A stretch of DNA of 64,000 nucleotides from Streptomyces sp. NBC_01497. Its GTDB lineage: Bacteria > Actinomycetota > Actinomycetes > Streptomycetales > Streptomycetaceae. The stretch covers positions 7,502,001-7,566,000 of the forward strand of contig NZ_CP109427.1 of the NCBI RefSeq assembly GCF_036250695.1. Reading direction: 5' to 3'. Positions 46,981-56,538 of the stretch are shown one piece after another. The translations under genes and the position numbers were made by a program. The stretch's first letter is position 1; the number at the start of each line of letters is the position of its first letter. The notes beneath the pieces are model-generated. The model ran no database searches. It saw only the letters and a program-made list of their open reading frames with translations, and was not told where the DNA came from.

Positions 46981-49900
46981 GTGCATCGACGACGCGGTCA
47001 ATGGAGCAGACTCGGGATCGGGGCGGTGGTGATCGCCGCGTGCGTGACGGCCGCCCCCGCGGCGGCCTCCGCCGCGCCCGCCCGGAGCGGTCCGGCGCAC
47101 ACGTCCCTCGTGGCGGATCCGACGGCCTATGTCGATCCGATGATCGGGACGATGAAGGGCGTCGACGCGGAGAACACCTTCCCCGGTGTCACCGCGCCCT
47201 TCGGCATGATGCAGTTCAGCCCCGACACCACCTCCGGGGCCACAGGCTACGAATACACCTCGAACGCCATCAAGGGCTTCAGCCTGGACCACTTCTCCGG
47301 TGGCTGCTCGTCGTTCGGCGACATTCCGATCCTGCCGGTCACCGGAGCGGTCGGCGACGACCCGGCCGCCCGTACCGAGCACTTCTCCCACGACGACGAA
47401 CACGCCACGGCCGGCGCGTACTCGGTCACGCTGGCGGACTCCGGCGTGGCGGTGGACATCGGTGCCACCACCAGGACCGGTATCGCGAACTTCCGCTACC
47501 CCAAGGGGAGTCAGGCCCAGGTCCTGGTCAAGTCGGGAACGAGCCTGGGCGGTGACCTCGCGGCCCAGGTGCAGGTCGTGAACGACCACGAGCTGCGGGG
47601 GACCACCACCCCGCACGGCCTGTGCAACAACAGCCAGTACACGATGTACTTCGACATCACCTTCGACCGGCCCTTCACCGCCCATGGCACCTGGGGCTCC
47701 GGCAAGGTCACCGCGGGCGCCGACAGTGCGTCGGGCGCCGGCTCGGGCGCGTACCTCACCTTCGACACGACCCGCACGGCGAACGTGACGGCCAAGGTCG
47801 GCATGTCGTACGTGAGTACAGCGGGCGCCGCGCGGAACATGGCGACGGAGATCCCCGGCTGGGACGTCGCGCGGGTGCAGGACAGGACCCGCGCCGACTG
47901 GCGCGATGTCCTGGGCAAGGTGCGGGTCGGCGGGGGCACGAAGGACCAGCTGACGACGTTCTACACCTCGCTGTACCGGTCCTTCCAGTCACCGAGCGTC
48001 TTCAACGACGTCGACCGGCGCTACATCGGATTCGACGGCAAGATCCACACGGTGGCGCCGGGCCACACCCAGTACGCGACGTTCTCCGACTGGGACATCT
48101 ACCGCTCGCTCGCCCCGCTGCAGACCATGCTCTACCCCAAGAAGGCCGGGGACATGGCCGACTCGTTGCTGCGCGACGCCCAGCAGCAAGGCGGCTGGTG
48201 GCCCAAATGGCCCTCGCAGAACATGACGGGCAACGTCATGAACGGTGACAACGGTGTGCCGTTGTTCGCCCAGTACGTGGCGTTCGGCGCGCAGGGCGTC
48301 GACGTCAAGGACGCGCTGCCCATCATGGAGAAGGGCGCCACCACCGCGCAGCAGGTCGGCTGGGGCTGGACCGAACGGCCCGGCGTCGAGGACTACGTAC
48401 GTCTCGGCTACGCGCCCAACAACGCCGACTCGCAGGGCGACCACGGCCTCCAGGGCGCCTCCGAGACCCTGGAGTGGGCCACCGACGACTTCACGATCTC
48501 GCAGCTCGCCGCCACGGTCGGCGACCGGGACACCGCCGCCGAGTACGCCCGTCGCGGCCAGAACTGGCAGAACATCTTCGACCCCGCGACCGGCTACCTG
48601 CGCCCGCGCGACGACAACGGGGCCTTCCCCGCGGGCCCTGGCTTCCAGACGCCGCCCGCGAACGCCTTCGGCCAGGACGGCTACGACGAGGGCAACGCCG
48701 CCCAGTACAACTTCTCGGTGCAGCAGGACATCGCGGGCCTCGTCGCCGCGATGGGCGGCAAGGACGAGGCGATCCCGCGCCTCGACGACTTCTTCTCCCA
48801 GCTCAACGCGGGTGGCAACGCCCCGTACGACTGGGCCGGCAACGAGATCGACACCACGGCCCCGTGGATGTACGACTACGTCGGCCAGCCGTGGAAGACG
48901 CAGGCGGTCACCCGCCGGTTCGAGAGCGAACTGTTCACCACCCGGCCCGACGGACTGCCCGGTAACGACGACAACGGCGCGCTGTCCTCGGAGTACGTGT
49001 GGGCGGCGCTCGGCATGATGCCCGCCACACCCGGTACGCCGACCCTCGCGCTCAGCAGTCCGCTGTTCCGGCGCGCGGAGATCACCCTGGGCACCGGACA
49101 CCGCATCGGCATCGACGCGCCGAAAGCGGCGACCGACGCGCCGTACGTCACCGGCATGACGCTGAACGGCCGGGAACACGAGTCCAACGCGCTGCCCGCG
49201 TCGTTCGCCACGCGCGGCGGTGACCTCGGCATCGCCCTGTCCACCCGGCCCGACACGCACCGCGCCACGTCGGCCGCGGACGCGCCGCCCTCGTACCGGG
49301 CGTACGAGGACCCGGCGATCGGCTACCTGACCCCGACCGGCGCGCAGGTCACACCGCCCGGTGGCAGTGTGCCCGCCACCGTCGGCGCCTCGGTGCTCGC
49401 GGGCGGCGCGGGCAAGGTGAGCTGGACGGCCCACTCCGACGTCCCCGGGGTGAGCGTCACCCCGTCCTCCGGCACGCTCGACCTGACGCGCGCGCCCACC
49501 GCGAAGGCACCCGTCACGATCAAGGTCGCGCAGGACACACCGTCCGGCTACCACCCGGTGACGATCGCCTTCCGGACGGCCGCCGGCCGCACGCTGCCCG
49601 GCGGCGCGGCGGTGATCACCGTACCGGCCGCCGACGGCGCCGCCACCGCCTGCGACACACTGGGCGCCAGCGACACCGAATGCGGGCTCAGGCTCCGGGA
49701 CAACGGGGACGGGCACACCGTGCCGGTCACCGCGGGCGGCCGGTCCGGCCGCTCCACGACGGACGGCTCGCCGTACGCGTACTTCGACATCGACAACACC
49801 ACCGTGCCCGGTGGCACCTACCGGGCGACGGTGACCGTCGACTACTACGACCACGGCACCGGCAGCTGGAGCCTGCAGTACGACGCCGTGGGCAACGCGT

Positions 49901-50112
49901 ACAAGTCGACGGCGCCGGTGGCCAAGACGGGCACCGACACCTGGAAGACGGCCACGTTCACGGTCGACGACGCGGCCTTCCACAACGGCGAGAACGCCGG
50001 GACGGACTTCCGCCTGGCCAACAGCGGCGACACCGGCACGATCGGACGCGTGCACACCTCCGTCACCGGCGACAACGCGCTGGCCCTGCATCTGTGCCCG
50101 GACGACAACTGA
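46981..50112 (+). CDS. secreted GH92 family glycoside hydrolase (alpha-mannosidase-like)
   Basis: 1,043 residues from GTG 46981 (GGGAGG 7 bp upstream; ATG 46942 lacks a site). A signal peptide ends near ASA-AP at residue 35. The GH92 domain spans about residues 40-735: YVDPMIGTMKGVDAENTFPGVTAPFGMMQFSPDT at the N-terminal sandwich, SDWDIYRSLAPLQTMLYP, and the signature GNDDNGALSSEYVWAALGMMP, which holds the catalytic-base Asp region. Family members are calcium-dependent exo-alpha-mannosidases. Downstream come an Ig-like part and a C-terminal beta-sandwich (residues 910-1043), probably carbohydrate-binding. It would trim mannose from fungal or yeast glycans outside the cell. Confidence 0.92.
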   Translation: MHRRRGQWSRLGIGAVVIAACVTAAPAAASAAPARSGPAHTSLVADPTAYVDPMIGTMKGVDAENTFPGVTAPFGMMQFSPDTTSGATGYEYTSNAIKGFSLDHFSGGCSSFGDIPILPVTGAVGDDPAARTEHFSHDDEHATAGAYSVTLADSGVAVDIGATTRTGIANFRYPKGSQAQVLVKSGTSLGGDLAAQVQVVNDHELRGTTTPHGLCNNSQYTMYFDITFDRPFTAHGTWGSGKVTAGADSASGAGSGAYLTFDTTRTANVTAKVGMSYVSTAGAARNMATEIPGWDVARVQDRTRADWRDVLGKVRVGGGTKDQLTTFYTSLYRSFQSPSVFNDVDRRYIGFDGKIHTVAPGHTQYATFSDWDIYRSLAPLQTMLYPKKAGDMADSLLRDAQQQGGWWPKWPSQNMTGNVMNGDNGVPLFAQYVAFGAQGVDVKDALPIMEKGATTAQQVGWGWTERPGVEDYVRLGYAPNNADSQGDHGLQGASETLEWATDDFTISQLAATVGDRDTAAEYARRGQNWQNIFDPATGYLRPRDDNGAFPAGPGFQTPPANAFGQDGYDEGNAAQYNFSVQQDIAGLVAAMGGKDEAIPRLDDFFSQLNAGGNAPYDWAGNEIDTTAPWMYDYVGQPWKTQAVTRRFESELFTTRPDGLPGNDDNGALSSEYVWAALGMMPATPGTPTLALSSPLFRRAEITLGTGHRIGIDAPKAATDAPYVTGMTLNGREHESNALPASFATRGGDLGIALSTRPDTHRATSAADAPPSYRAYEDPAIGYLTPTGAQVTPPGGSVPATVGASVLAGGAGKVSWTAHSDVPGVSVTPSSGTLDLTRAPTAKAPVTIKVAQDTPSGYHPVTIAFRTAAGRTLPGGAAVITVPAADGAATACDTLGASDTECGLRLRDNGDGHTVPVTAGGRSGRSTTDGSPYAYFDIDNTTVPGGTYRATVTVDYYDHGTGSWSLQYDAVGNAYKSTAPVAKTGTDTWKTATFTVDDAAFHNGENAGTDFRLANSGDTGTIGRVHTSVTGDNALALHLCPDDN

Positions 50113-50154
50113 CCGCCGGCGTCCGCCGGATCCGAAACCGACGGCCGCCCCTTC

Positions 50155-50195
50155 GGCGCGAGGCCGGTCTCCCGAGCGGAGGCCGGCCTCGCGCC
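50155..50195 (+). terminator. terminator of the GH92 gene
   Basis: GGCGCGAGGCCGG at 50155-50167 pairs perfectly with CCGGCCTCGCGCC at 50183-50195 across a 15-bp loop, a 13-bp stem 43 bp after the stop codon. Confidence 0.8.
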
Positions 50196-50312
50196 GTGTA
50201 CGGGGGCGGCGAGGAGGCGCGCGGGTGACGCGCCGGCCGCCGGCGGCCGGGCCCGCTCCGCCGGCAGGCCCGCCGTCCCGGGGGCGAGACACGGCGGGCG
50301 CCTGCCGGCCCC

Positions 50313-50363
50313 GCCCGATCGACCTGCCCGATCGACCCGCCCGATCAACGGCCCGATCAACCC
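50313..50363 (+). repeat. imperfect 12-13-bp tandem repeat, four copies
   Basis: Four units of the form GCCCGATCGACCC or GCCCGATCAACCC follow one another. Each contains CCCGATC. No function is apparent. Confidence 0.7.
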
Positions 50364-50439
50364 GCCTGAGCAACCGACCCGAACCCGCCGGTGACCGGTG
50401 CCGGCGATGGCCCTGCCGCAGAGAACTGCCGTTTCCGAC

Positions 50440-50469
50440 AGAACTTTTGATGGATCATCAAGAACTTTT
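50440..50469. promoter_or_regulatory. operator candidate: AGAACTTTT direct repeat around a dyad
   Basis: AGAACTTTT occurs at 50440-50448 and 50461-50469, exactly two helical turns apart (21 bp). Between and overlapping them lies the perfect dyad TTGATG-GAT-CATCAA (50447-50461). A related AAAGAACTTT word lies before the ROK regulator gene, so this may be its binding site. Confidence 0.5.
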
Positions 50470-50712
50470 ACCCGGTTCCGGTGAAACCTCTGGACAGTGC
50501 CCGGGAGCGGCCCCTAATGTCTCGGGCCACCGGGCGGATGTTTCGTCCGGGTAACGCCAGCTCCTCACGCCTCCCTCCCCCACGGGGGCCCGCCCCGTAC
50601 GCGGCCGGGCCGCCCCGAGGCGCGCGCTCACGCAACCCGCAGCACCCCCGCTCCGTGCGGGGCCCGGCCGCGCACCGGTGCGGCCGTGTCGGCAGCAAGA
50701 AGGGGAAGCGCA

Positions 50713-51675
50713 ATGAAGCTACGTACCTATGTCGTGACGGCGACCGCCGCCCTCATGGCCTCCGGGAGCCTGGTGGCGCTCGCCACGACCGCGCAGGCCG
50801 CGCTCTACACGACCTGTGTCGGGGACGGCGGGGCCGTCACCGTGCGCGGTGACCTGGTGGTGCCGGCGGGGGAGTCCTGCACCCTCGACGGCACCAAGGT
50901 CGCCGGCAAGGTCACCGTCCAGGACGGCGCCGACCTGGTCGCGTCCGGGGTCACCTTCAGCGGAGCCGTCGACGTCGGCGAGGGCGGCTACCTGGACGTC
51001 ACCGACTCCACGCTCAAGGGTGCCGTCACCGCCACCGGCGCCTTCGGCACCCACCTCCAGCACTCCACCGTCAAGTCCGCCGCGGCGACCGGCGGTTTCC
51101 TGTACGCGGTCGACGCCACCCTGAACGGCGCGGTCGGCGCGGACGGCGGTGAACTGTACGTGTCCGGCAGCACCGTCAAGGGCGCGGTCGCCGGTGCCGA
51201 CGGCCTCTACGCGGACGTCTACGACACCACCGTCAAGGGCGACCTGACCGTCAGCGGCAACTCCCTCGGCGGGGTGCTCTGCGCGAGCGAGGTCAACGGG
51301 AGTACCGACTACCACCACAACGGCGACACCCTTCAGCTGGGCGGCGACGGTCCTCTCGGCTCCTGCGCGGGTGCCACCTACCTGGCCAAGAACCTCACCG
51401 TCACGGACAACACAGCCGCCGCCGTGCTCGACAACACCATCGTCGCGGGCACGCTCACCGCGACGGGCAACTCCCCTGTTCTGAGCGTGGGTTCGCTTGC
51501 CCGGGTGCGAGGAGCCGTCGTCGGGGAGACCGCTCCGGCCACCGCCGCCGCCACGTCCTCGCGCGCCCTGAGGGCCGCTCCGCAGGACCGGGGCCGGGCA
51601 CTCGCCGGGCAGGTGGCCGGGCGCGCCGCCGCCGCACGGGCAGCCGCGGGCGCGGCCGGCGACGCGGACCTGTGA
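50713..51675 (+). CDS. secreted beta-helix-like repeat protein of unknown function
   Basis: 320 residues from ATG 50713 (AGGGGAAG upstream). A signal peptide ends near AQA-AL at residue 29. The mature part has a repeating pattern of about 16-20 residues with T/V-x-G-x-(V/L): GKVTVQDGADLVASGVTFSG, VTDSTLKGAVTATG, STVKSAAATG, ATLNGAVGADG, TTVKGDLTVSG. This suggests a right-handed beta-helix or similar solenoid. The C-terminal 50 residues are Ala/Arg-rich and unlike the rest. No catalytic motif is visible. It lies in the sugar-use region and may bind a polysaccharide; that is a guess. Confidence 0.75.
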   Translation: MKLRTYVVTATAALMASGSLVALATTAQAALYTTCVGDGGAVTVRGDLVVPAGESCTLDGTKVAGKVTVQDGADLVASGVTFSGAVDVGEGGYLDVTDSTLKGAVTATGAFGTHLQHSTVKSAAATGGFLYAVDATLNGAVGADGGELYVSGSTVKGAVAGADGLYADVYDTTVKGDLTVSGNSLGGVLCASEVNGSTDYHHNGDTLQLGGDGPLGSCAGATYLAKNLTVTDNTAAAVLDNTIVAGTLTATGNSPVLSVGSLARVRGAVVGETAPATAAATSSRALRAAPQDRGRALAGQVAGRAAAARAAAGAAGDADL

Positions 51676-51880
51676 CAGCGGACCTGTGACCGTGCGGCCC
51701 CGGCCGCCGGCCGGCCGCCGCGGCGCGCCGCCCGTGCGGCACCCCGGGTGCGGCCACGCGCGGGCCGGACACCGCCGCACGCCCTGCGTCGCGCCCCGCC
51801 GCACCCGGTCCCACCGGGCCGCCGCAGGCGCCCCGCCCGTACCCCGCCGTTCATCCCCCGTCTCATCACCTGGAGTGACC

Positions 51881-52867
51881 GTGGGCCATCTGCAGAAGTC
51901 CTTCGACCGCAGGACGTTCCTCCGCGCCACCGCGCGCACCACCGTCGCCGTCGCCGCCGCGTCCGTCGTCGGGGCGTCCGCCGCCTCGGCATCCGCCGCT
52001 CCGGCCGCCGGCGCGCCCTCCCGGCTGCCCATCCCGAAGAACCGCGTCTCGATCCAGCTCTACAGCGTGCGCGACAAGGTGACCTCGCTCGGCTTCGCCG
52101 TCGTCCTGCCCGAACTGGCCAGAATGGGCTACAACGAGGTCGAGTTCGCGGGCTACACGCAGAACACCTCCATCCTCGGCCGGCAGATCACACCGAAGGA
52201 GATCCGCCGGATCCTCGACGACAACGGCCTGCGCGCCACCGGCAGCCATGTCGGCCTGGGCAACTTCGCGGGCAACCTCGAAGGCGAACTGGACACCGCC
52301 GAGATCCTCGGCATGCCGCACGTCGGCACCGCCAACGCCCCCTCCGGCACCAACACCGTCGCCGCCTACCAGGCGGCAGCCGAGGACTTCAACGAGTGGG
52401 GCCGGGCCGCCACGGCCCGCGGCCTCAAGCTCTACCAGCACAACCACTCGGGCGAGTTCGCCTTCGCGAGCGACCAGCCGTCGGTCCGCCTCTACGACGT
52501 GTTCCTGCGTAACACCGACCCCCGTTACGTGTATCTGGAGATGGACGTCTACTGGGCCTTCGTCGGCCAGTACCGCTATCCCGGGTTCGAACCCGCCGCG
52601 TACGTACGCGACCAGCCCTACCGCTACCCGCTGTTCCACCTCAAGGACGGCGTCTCGGCACCCGGTTCCGGTGACGGCTACAGCATGGTCGAGTTCGGCG
52701 CCGGCGACCTGCCGTACGAGCGGTTCGTGCGGGACATCGGTCCGCGCGACAGCCACATCGGCATCTACGAGCAGGACAACGCGGTCAACACCCTGCCGAA
52801 CCCGCCCGGTTCGCTGGGTGCGGCGGAGCGCAGCCTGGGTGGCATCAAGCGCCTGCTGGGCGCCTGA
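51881..52867 (+). CDS. Tat-exported sugar phosphate isomerase/epimerase-like TIM-barrel protein
   Basis: 328 residues from GTG 51881 (GGAG upstream). The N-terminus FDRRTFLRATARTTVAVAAA is a twin-arginine signal. The rest is an AP-endonuclease-2/xylose-isomerase-like barrel: VSIQLYSVRDKV, LARMGYNEVEFAGY, GLRATGSHVGL, KLYQHNHSGEF, VYLEMDVYW and LFHLKDG, with the metal-binding Glu/Asp/His residues in place. Tat export implies that it folds and loads its metal in the cytoplasm and acts outside the cell. The gene for the sugar dehydrogenase starts 49 bp downstream, so the two form an operon and probably act on the same sugar. Confidence 0.88.
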   Translation: MGHLQKSFDRRTFLRATARTTVAVAAASVVGASAASASAAPAAGAPSRLPIPKNRVSIQLYSVRDKVTSLGFAVVLPELARMGYNEVEFAGYTQNTSILGRQITPKEIRRILDDNGLRATGSHVGLGNFAGNLEGELDTAEILGMPHVGTANAPSGTNTVAAYQAAAEDFNEWGRAATARGLKLYQHNHSGEFAFASDQPSVRLYDVFLRNTDPRYVYLEMDVYWAFVGQYRYPGFEPAAYVRDQPYRYPLFHLKDGVSAPGSGDGYSMVEFGAGDLPYERFVRDIGPRDSHIGIYEQDNAVNTLPNPPGSLGAAERSLGGIKRLLGA

Positions 52868-52916
52868 GCACCCGCATCCCACCGTTGTCGGCACGCGACC
52901 AAGGAGACGCACCACC

Positions 52917-55900
52917 GTGCACCGAACCCTGAGACGTCTGATCACCGGGGTCGTGCTGGCGGCGCTGCCCGCGCTGGGCGGGGCGAGTCTCGCCCCGGCC
53001 GCGCAGGCAGCGCCCGCCGCGACGGCGCCCGTACACGCACCCGCCCCCCGGCACGCCCCCGCGCACGAGGGCGACGAGGCGGCCGACCCCGCACTCGACT
53101 GGGCCAACTACGAGAAGGTCACCCTCACCAAGGAGACCGGTGAGCCGATCGACCTCGCCGTGCTCCCCGACAGCCGCGTGCTGCACACAGCGCGCAACGG
53201 CGACCTGCGACTGACCGACCCCGGTACCGGTGTGACGAAGATCGCCAACCACATCGACGTGTACCAGAACTCGGAAATGGGTCTCCAGACCGTCACCCTG
53301 GACCCGGACTTCGCCACCAACCACTGGGTCTACCTCTACTACTCGCCGCCGCTCGACACCCCCGCGGGTGCGGCGCCCGAGCAGCTGCCGGCCGGACAGG
53401 ACGACTCGTACTGGAAGCAGTGGGAGGGACACGACAGCCTCTTCCGCTACAAGTGGACCGGCGACAAGCTCGACCTGACGACGGGCCAGGAGATCATCCA
53501 AGTCAACACCAACCGCGGCCAGTGCTGCCACGTCGCGGGAGACGTCGACTTCGACGCGCAAGGCAACCTCTACCTGTCCACCGGCGGCAACACACCGGCG
53601 TCCGGCCCCAACGTCAACGGCTACAACCCCATCAACGACGCACCGGGCTACAACCCCGGCCTCGACGAGCGCCGCGGCTCCGGCAACACCAACGACCTGC
53701 GCGGCAAGATCCTCCGCATCCACGTGCGGGACGACGGGAGTTACACCGTCCCCGACGGGAACCTCTTCCCCGCGGGGACCCCGAAGACCCGGCCCGAGAT
53801 CTTCGTGATGGGCCTGCGCAACCCGTACCGGCTCAGCGTCGACAAGGCCACCGGCGCGGTGTCCTGGGGCGACTACGGTCCCGACGCCGGCAACGCCGAC
53901 CCGAACCGCGGCCCCATGGGCTACGTGGAGTGGAACACCACCACCAAGTCCCTGAACAGCGGCTGGCCGTTCTGCACGGGGGACAACACCCACCCGTACC
54001 GGGACTTCGACTTCGCGACCCTCACCCCGGGTCCCGCCTTCGACTGCTCCGCTCCGGTCAACGACTCCCGCTGGAACACGGGCCTGCGGGACCTGCCGCC
54101 CGCCCACCCCGCCACACTCTGGTACGGCGACAAGGACACCGACCAGCCCTGGCCCGAACTGACCGCGTTCCGCGGTCCCGGCGGCCCCGGCGGCCAGGCC
54201 CCCATGGGCGGACCGACCTACCACTACGACGCGGACAACCCGTCCACCGGCAAGTTCCCCGCCTACTGGGACGGCAAGGCGTTCCTGGGCGAGTTCTCCC
54301 AGGACTACGTGGCGGCCCTCACCCTGGACGGCCCCGACGGGCCGGTCAGCAAGATCGAGAACGTCCTGCCCAACAGCGAGCGGTCCGAGAACGGCATCCC
54401 GCCCTGGGACAACCCGATGGACCTGGAGTTTGGTCCCGACGGCGCGCTCTACGTCCTCGACTACGGCGACGGATTCTTCCGCCAGAACCCCGACGCGGGC
54501 CTGTACCGGATCGAGTACGCGGAGGGCAACAAGGCGCCCACCGCCGTCATCGCGGCCCAGCCGTCCTCCGGGCACGCGCCGCTCAGCGTGACCTTCGACG
54601 CGAGCGGTTCCACCGATCCCGAGGGATCCGCGCTCACCTACCAGTGGGACCTGGACGGTGACGGAACCTTCGACGCCACCGGACCGAAGGCCACGCACAC
54701 CTACAGCGCGAACGGCCAGTTCCAGGCCCGCCTGAAGGTGACCGACCCCCAGGGCAAGACCGGCCTCACGAGCCACCAGATCACGGTCGGCAACACCGCG
54801 CCCACCGTGAAGATCACCACGCCGCCCAACGGCGGGTTCTTCAACTGGGGCGACACCGTCGCGTACGGCACCGACATCAACGACCCCGAGGACGGGACCG
54901 ACGTCGACTGCGCCAAGGCGGCGTGGACCTTCGGCCTCGGTCACAACCAGCACGGCCACCCGGTCGACAGCGGCACCGGCTGCTCCGGCGCGGTCCTCAC
55001 TCCGGCCGACGCCGGACACGGGGACACCGAGAACGTCTTCGGTGTCTTCGGTCTCACCTACACCGACAAGGGCGCGGGCGCCGTGCCCCCGGCCTCCAGC
55101 GACGCGCAGGTGATCCTCAACCCGGCCCTCATGCAGGCCGAGCACTACGACGCGGCCGAGGGCGTCACCGTCACCGACGACGCCACCGCGTCCGGACAGC
55201 GTCGCCTGACCTCCTTCGATCCCGGCGACTGGATCGCCTACGACCCGGTCTCCTTCTCCGGCATCACCGGCGTACGGACGAGGGCCACCGGTGCGGGCAC
55301 CCTCTCACTGCGCTGGAACTCGCCGGACGCGGAGCCCTTCGCCACCGTCCCGGTACCGGCAGGCGACGGCTGGCAGACCGTCGACACCCCGCTCACCGGG
55401 GCGCCCTCGGGCAGCGGCAAGCTGTACGTCACCTCCACGGGTGGTGTGGAGCCCGACTCCTTCACCTTCCAGGGCGCGGGTGTCGCGGACCGTACGGCAC
55501 CCACCGCGACGGCCACCCTCGACCCGGCGAAGCCGACCGGAACCGGGGGCTGGTACACGGGGGACGTGAAGCTCACCGTCACCGCGAAGGACAACGGCAG
55601 TGTCAAGAGCCGTGAGTACTCCCTCGACGGCGGAAAGACCTGGAAGGCGGCGAACTCCGCCGTCACCCTGTCCGCCGAGGGTGTGACGACCGTCAGCTAC
55701 CGGGCAACGGACACCGCCGGCAACGTGTCAAACGTCGGGTCGACGACCGTACGGATCGACCGGACGGGCCCGTCCGTGACGGTCACCGGCGTCGAGGCGG
55801 ACTCCGACCACGGCGACTCCACCGCGATCACGCCCGCGGTCACCGCCACCGACACCGTCTCCGGGGGCGCCACCGCAACGGCCACCCTGGACGGCGCCGC

Positions 55901-56279
55901 GCTCGCCCCGGGCAAGCCGGTCGAGCTGTGGCGGCTGCCGCTCGGCGGCCACGACCTGAAGGCCACCGGGCAGGACGCGGCCGGCAACTCCGCGACGAAG
56001 ACCGTGCACTTCACCACGCACACGTCATTCGCGGAGCTCACCGCCCTGGTGGCCGGGCTCAAGGCCGACGGGCTGGTCACCGCCCAGGGGCAGCAACGGC
56101 TCGACGTACGGATCGGCCAGGCCGCGGCACATGCCGACGCCGGCCGGACCGGGCAGGCGGCCGCCGTACTCGACGCGGTGGCGGACCTCGCGGGGCAGCG
56201 CTCGCTCGTCCCCGACACGGCGGCAGGTGACGCGCTCGCGCGGGACGCGTCCGCGGTGAAGGGAGGACTGGCCGGCTGA
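52917..56279 (+). CDS. secreted PQQ-type sugar dehydrogenase with PKD and carbohydrate-binding domains
   Basis: 1,120 residues from GTG 52917 (AAGGAG 10 bp upstream). A signal peptide ends near AQA-AP. Residues 60-540 form a glucose/sorbosone dehydrogenase-like beta-propeller (IDLAVLPDSRVLHTARNG, GLQTVTLDPDFATNHWVYLYY, GDVDFDAQGNLYLSTGGNTP, LRGKILRIHV, GLRNPYRLSVDKATG, PMDLEFGPDGALYVLDYGDG). Residues 545-625 are a PKD domain (PLSVTFDASGSTDPEGS), followed by CBM6-like (about 740-860) and Ig-like modules and a helical C-terminus. It would oxidise a sugar outside the cell using PQQ or a similar cofactor. No PQQ synthesis genes are in the window. Confidence 0.88.
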   Translation: MHRTLRRLITGVVLAALPALGGASLAPAAQAAPAATAPVHAPAPRHAPAHEGDEAADPALDWANYEKVTLTKETGEPIDLAVLPDSRVLHTARNGDLRLTDPGTGVTKIANHIDVYQNSEMGLQTVTLDPDFATNHWVYLYYSPPLDTPAGAAPEQLPAGQDDSYWKQWEGHDSLFRYKWTGDKLDLTTGQEIIQVNTNRGQCCHVAGDVDFDAQGNLYLSTGGNTPASGPNVNGYNPINDAPGYNPGLDERRGSGNTNDLRGKILRIHVRDDGSYTVPDGNLFPAGTPKTRPEIFVMGLRNPYRLSVDKATGAVSWGDYGPDAGNADPNRGPMGYVEWNTTTKSLNSGWPFCTGDNTHPYRDFDFATLTPGPAFDCSAPVNDSRWNTGLRDLPPAHPATLWYGDKDTDQPWPELTAFRGPGGPGGQAPMGGPTYHYDADNPSTGKFPAYWDGKAFLGEFSQDYVAALTLDGPDGPVSKIENVLPNSERSENGIPPWDNPMDLEFGPDGALYVLDYGDGFFRQNPDAGLYRIEYAEGNKAPTAVIAAQPSSGHAPLSVTFDASGSTDPEGSALTYQWDLDGDGTFDATGPKATHTYSANGQFQARLKVTDPQGKTGLTSHQITVGNTAPTVKITTPPNGGFFNWGDTVAYGTDINDPEDGTDVDCAKAAWTFGLGHNQHGHPVDSGTGCSGAVLTPADAGHGDTENVFGVFGLTYTDKGAGAVPPASSDAQVILNPALMQAEHYDAAEGVTVTDDATASGQRRLTSFDPGDWIAYDPVSFSGITGVRTRATGAGTLSLRWNSPDAEPFATVPVPAGDGWQTVDTPLTGAPSGSGKLYVTSTGGVEPDSFTFQGAGVADRTAPTATATLDPAKPTGTGGWYTGDVKLTVTAKDNGSVKSREYSLDGGKTWKAANSAVTLSAEGVTTVSYRATDTAGNVSNVGSTTVRIDRTGPSVTVTGVEADSDHGDSTAITPAVTATDTVSGGATATATLDGAALAPGKPVELWRLPLGGHDLKATGQDAAGNSATKTVHFTTHTSFAELTALVAGLKADGLVTAQGQQRLDVRIGQAAAHADAGRTGQAAAVLDAVADLAGQRSLVPDTAAGDALARDASAVKGGLAG

Positions 56280-56296
56280 CCCGAACGCCGGTCGCG

Positions 56297-56324
56297 GGGG
56301 CGGGAGCCACCGGGTTCCCGCCCC
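56297..56324 (+). terminator. terminator of the sugar dehydrogenase operon
   Basis: GGGGCGGGA pairs perfectly with TCCCGCCCC over a 10-bp loop, starting 17 bp after the stop codon. Confidence 0.65.
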
Positions 56325-56390
56325 TCGCGCGCCGGACACCCCCCGGCGGCGTACGGGGTTCCGCGCCCGTCGGGAGCGGGAGATCCATCG

Positions 56391-56412
56391 GCGGGAAAAG
56401 AACTTTCCCCGC
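56391..56412. promoter_or_regulatory. 22-bp near-palindrome upstream of the ROK gene
   Basis: The two 11-bp halves match at 9 of 11 positions when one is reverse-complemented; the centre reads AAAAGAACTTTC. It shares the word AGAACTTT with the operator candidate at 50440-50469. A CAAAAC tract follows. It is a plausible autoregulatory site of the ROK protein. Confidence 0.55.
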
Positions 56413-56538
56413 TTCGTGCAAAACGGCGGGAGCCGGCCGTGACCCCGGTCTACGGTCGCCGTGACCGCGACCCGGATCCCGCCGTCGGCGGCCCCCGTGG
56501 CGGTGACCTCCCGCCGGCGACTTCGAGGATGTGAGCCC

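Larger units (their letters stand above)
50113..50712. other. intergenic region: terminator, 13-bp repeats, operator
   Basis: About 600 bp without a gene between the GH92 gene and the secreted repeat protein gene. It carries, in order, a strong terminator, four imperfect 13-bp repeats, and an A/T-rich operator region at 50430-50470, each listed separately. Confidence 0.6.

Noticed and set aside
52575..52590. GGTTCGAAC word as a tRNA T-loop
   Set aside because: It lies inside the epimerase-like gene and no cloverleaf can be drawn around it.
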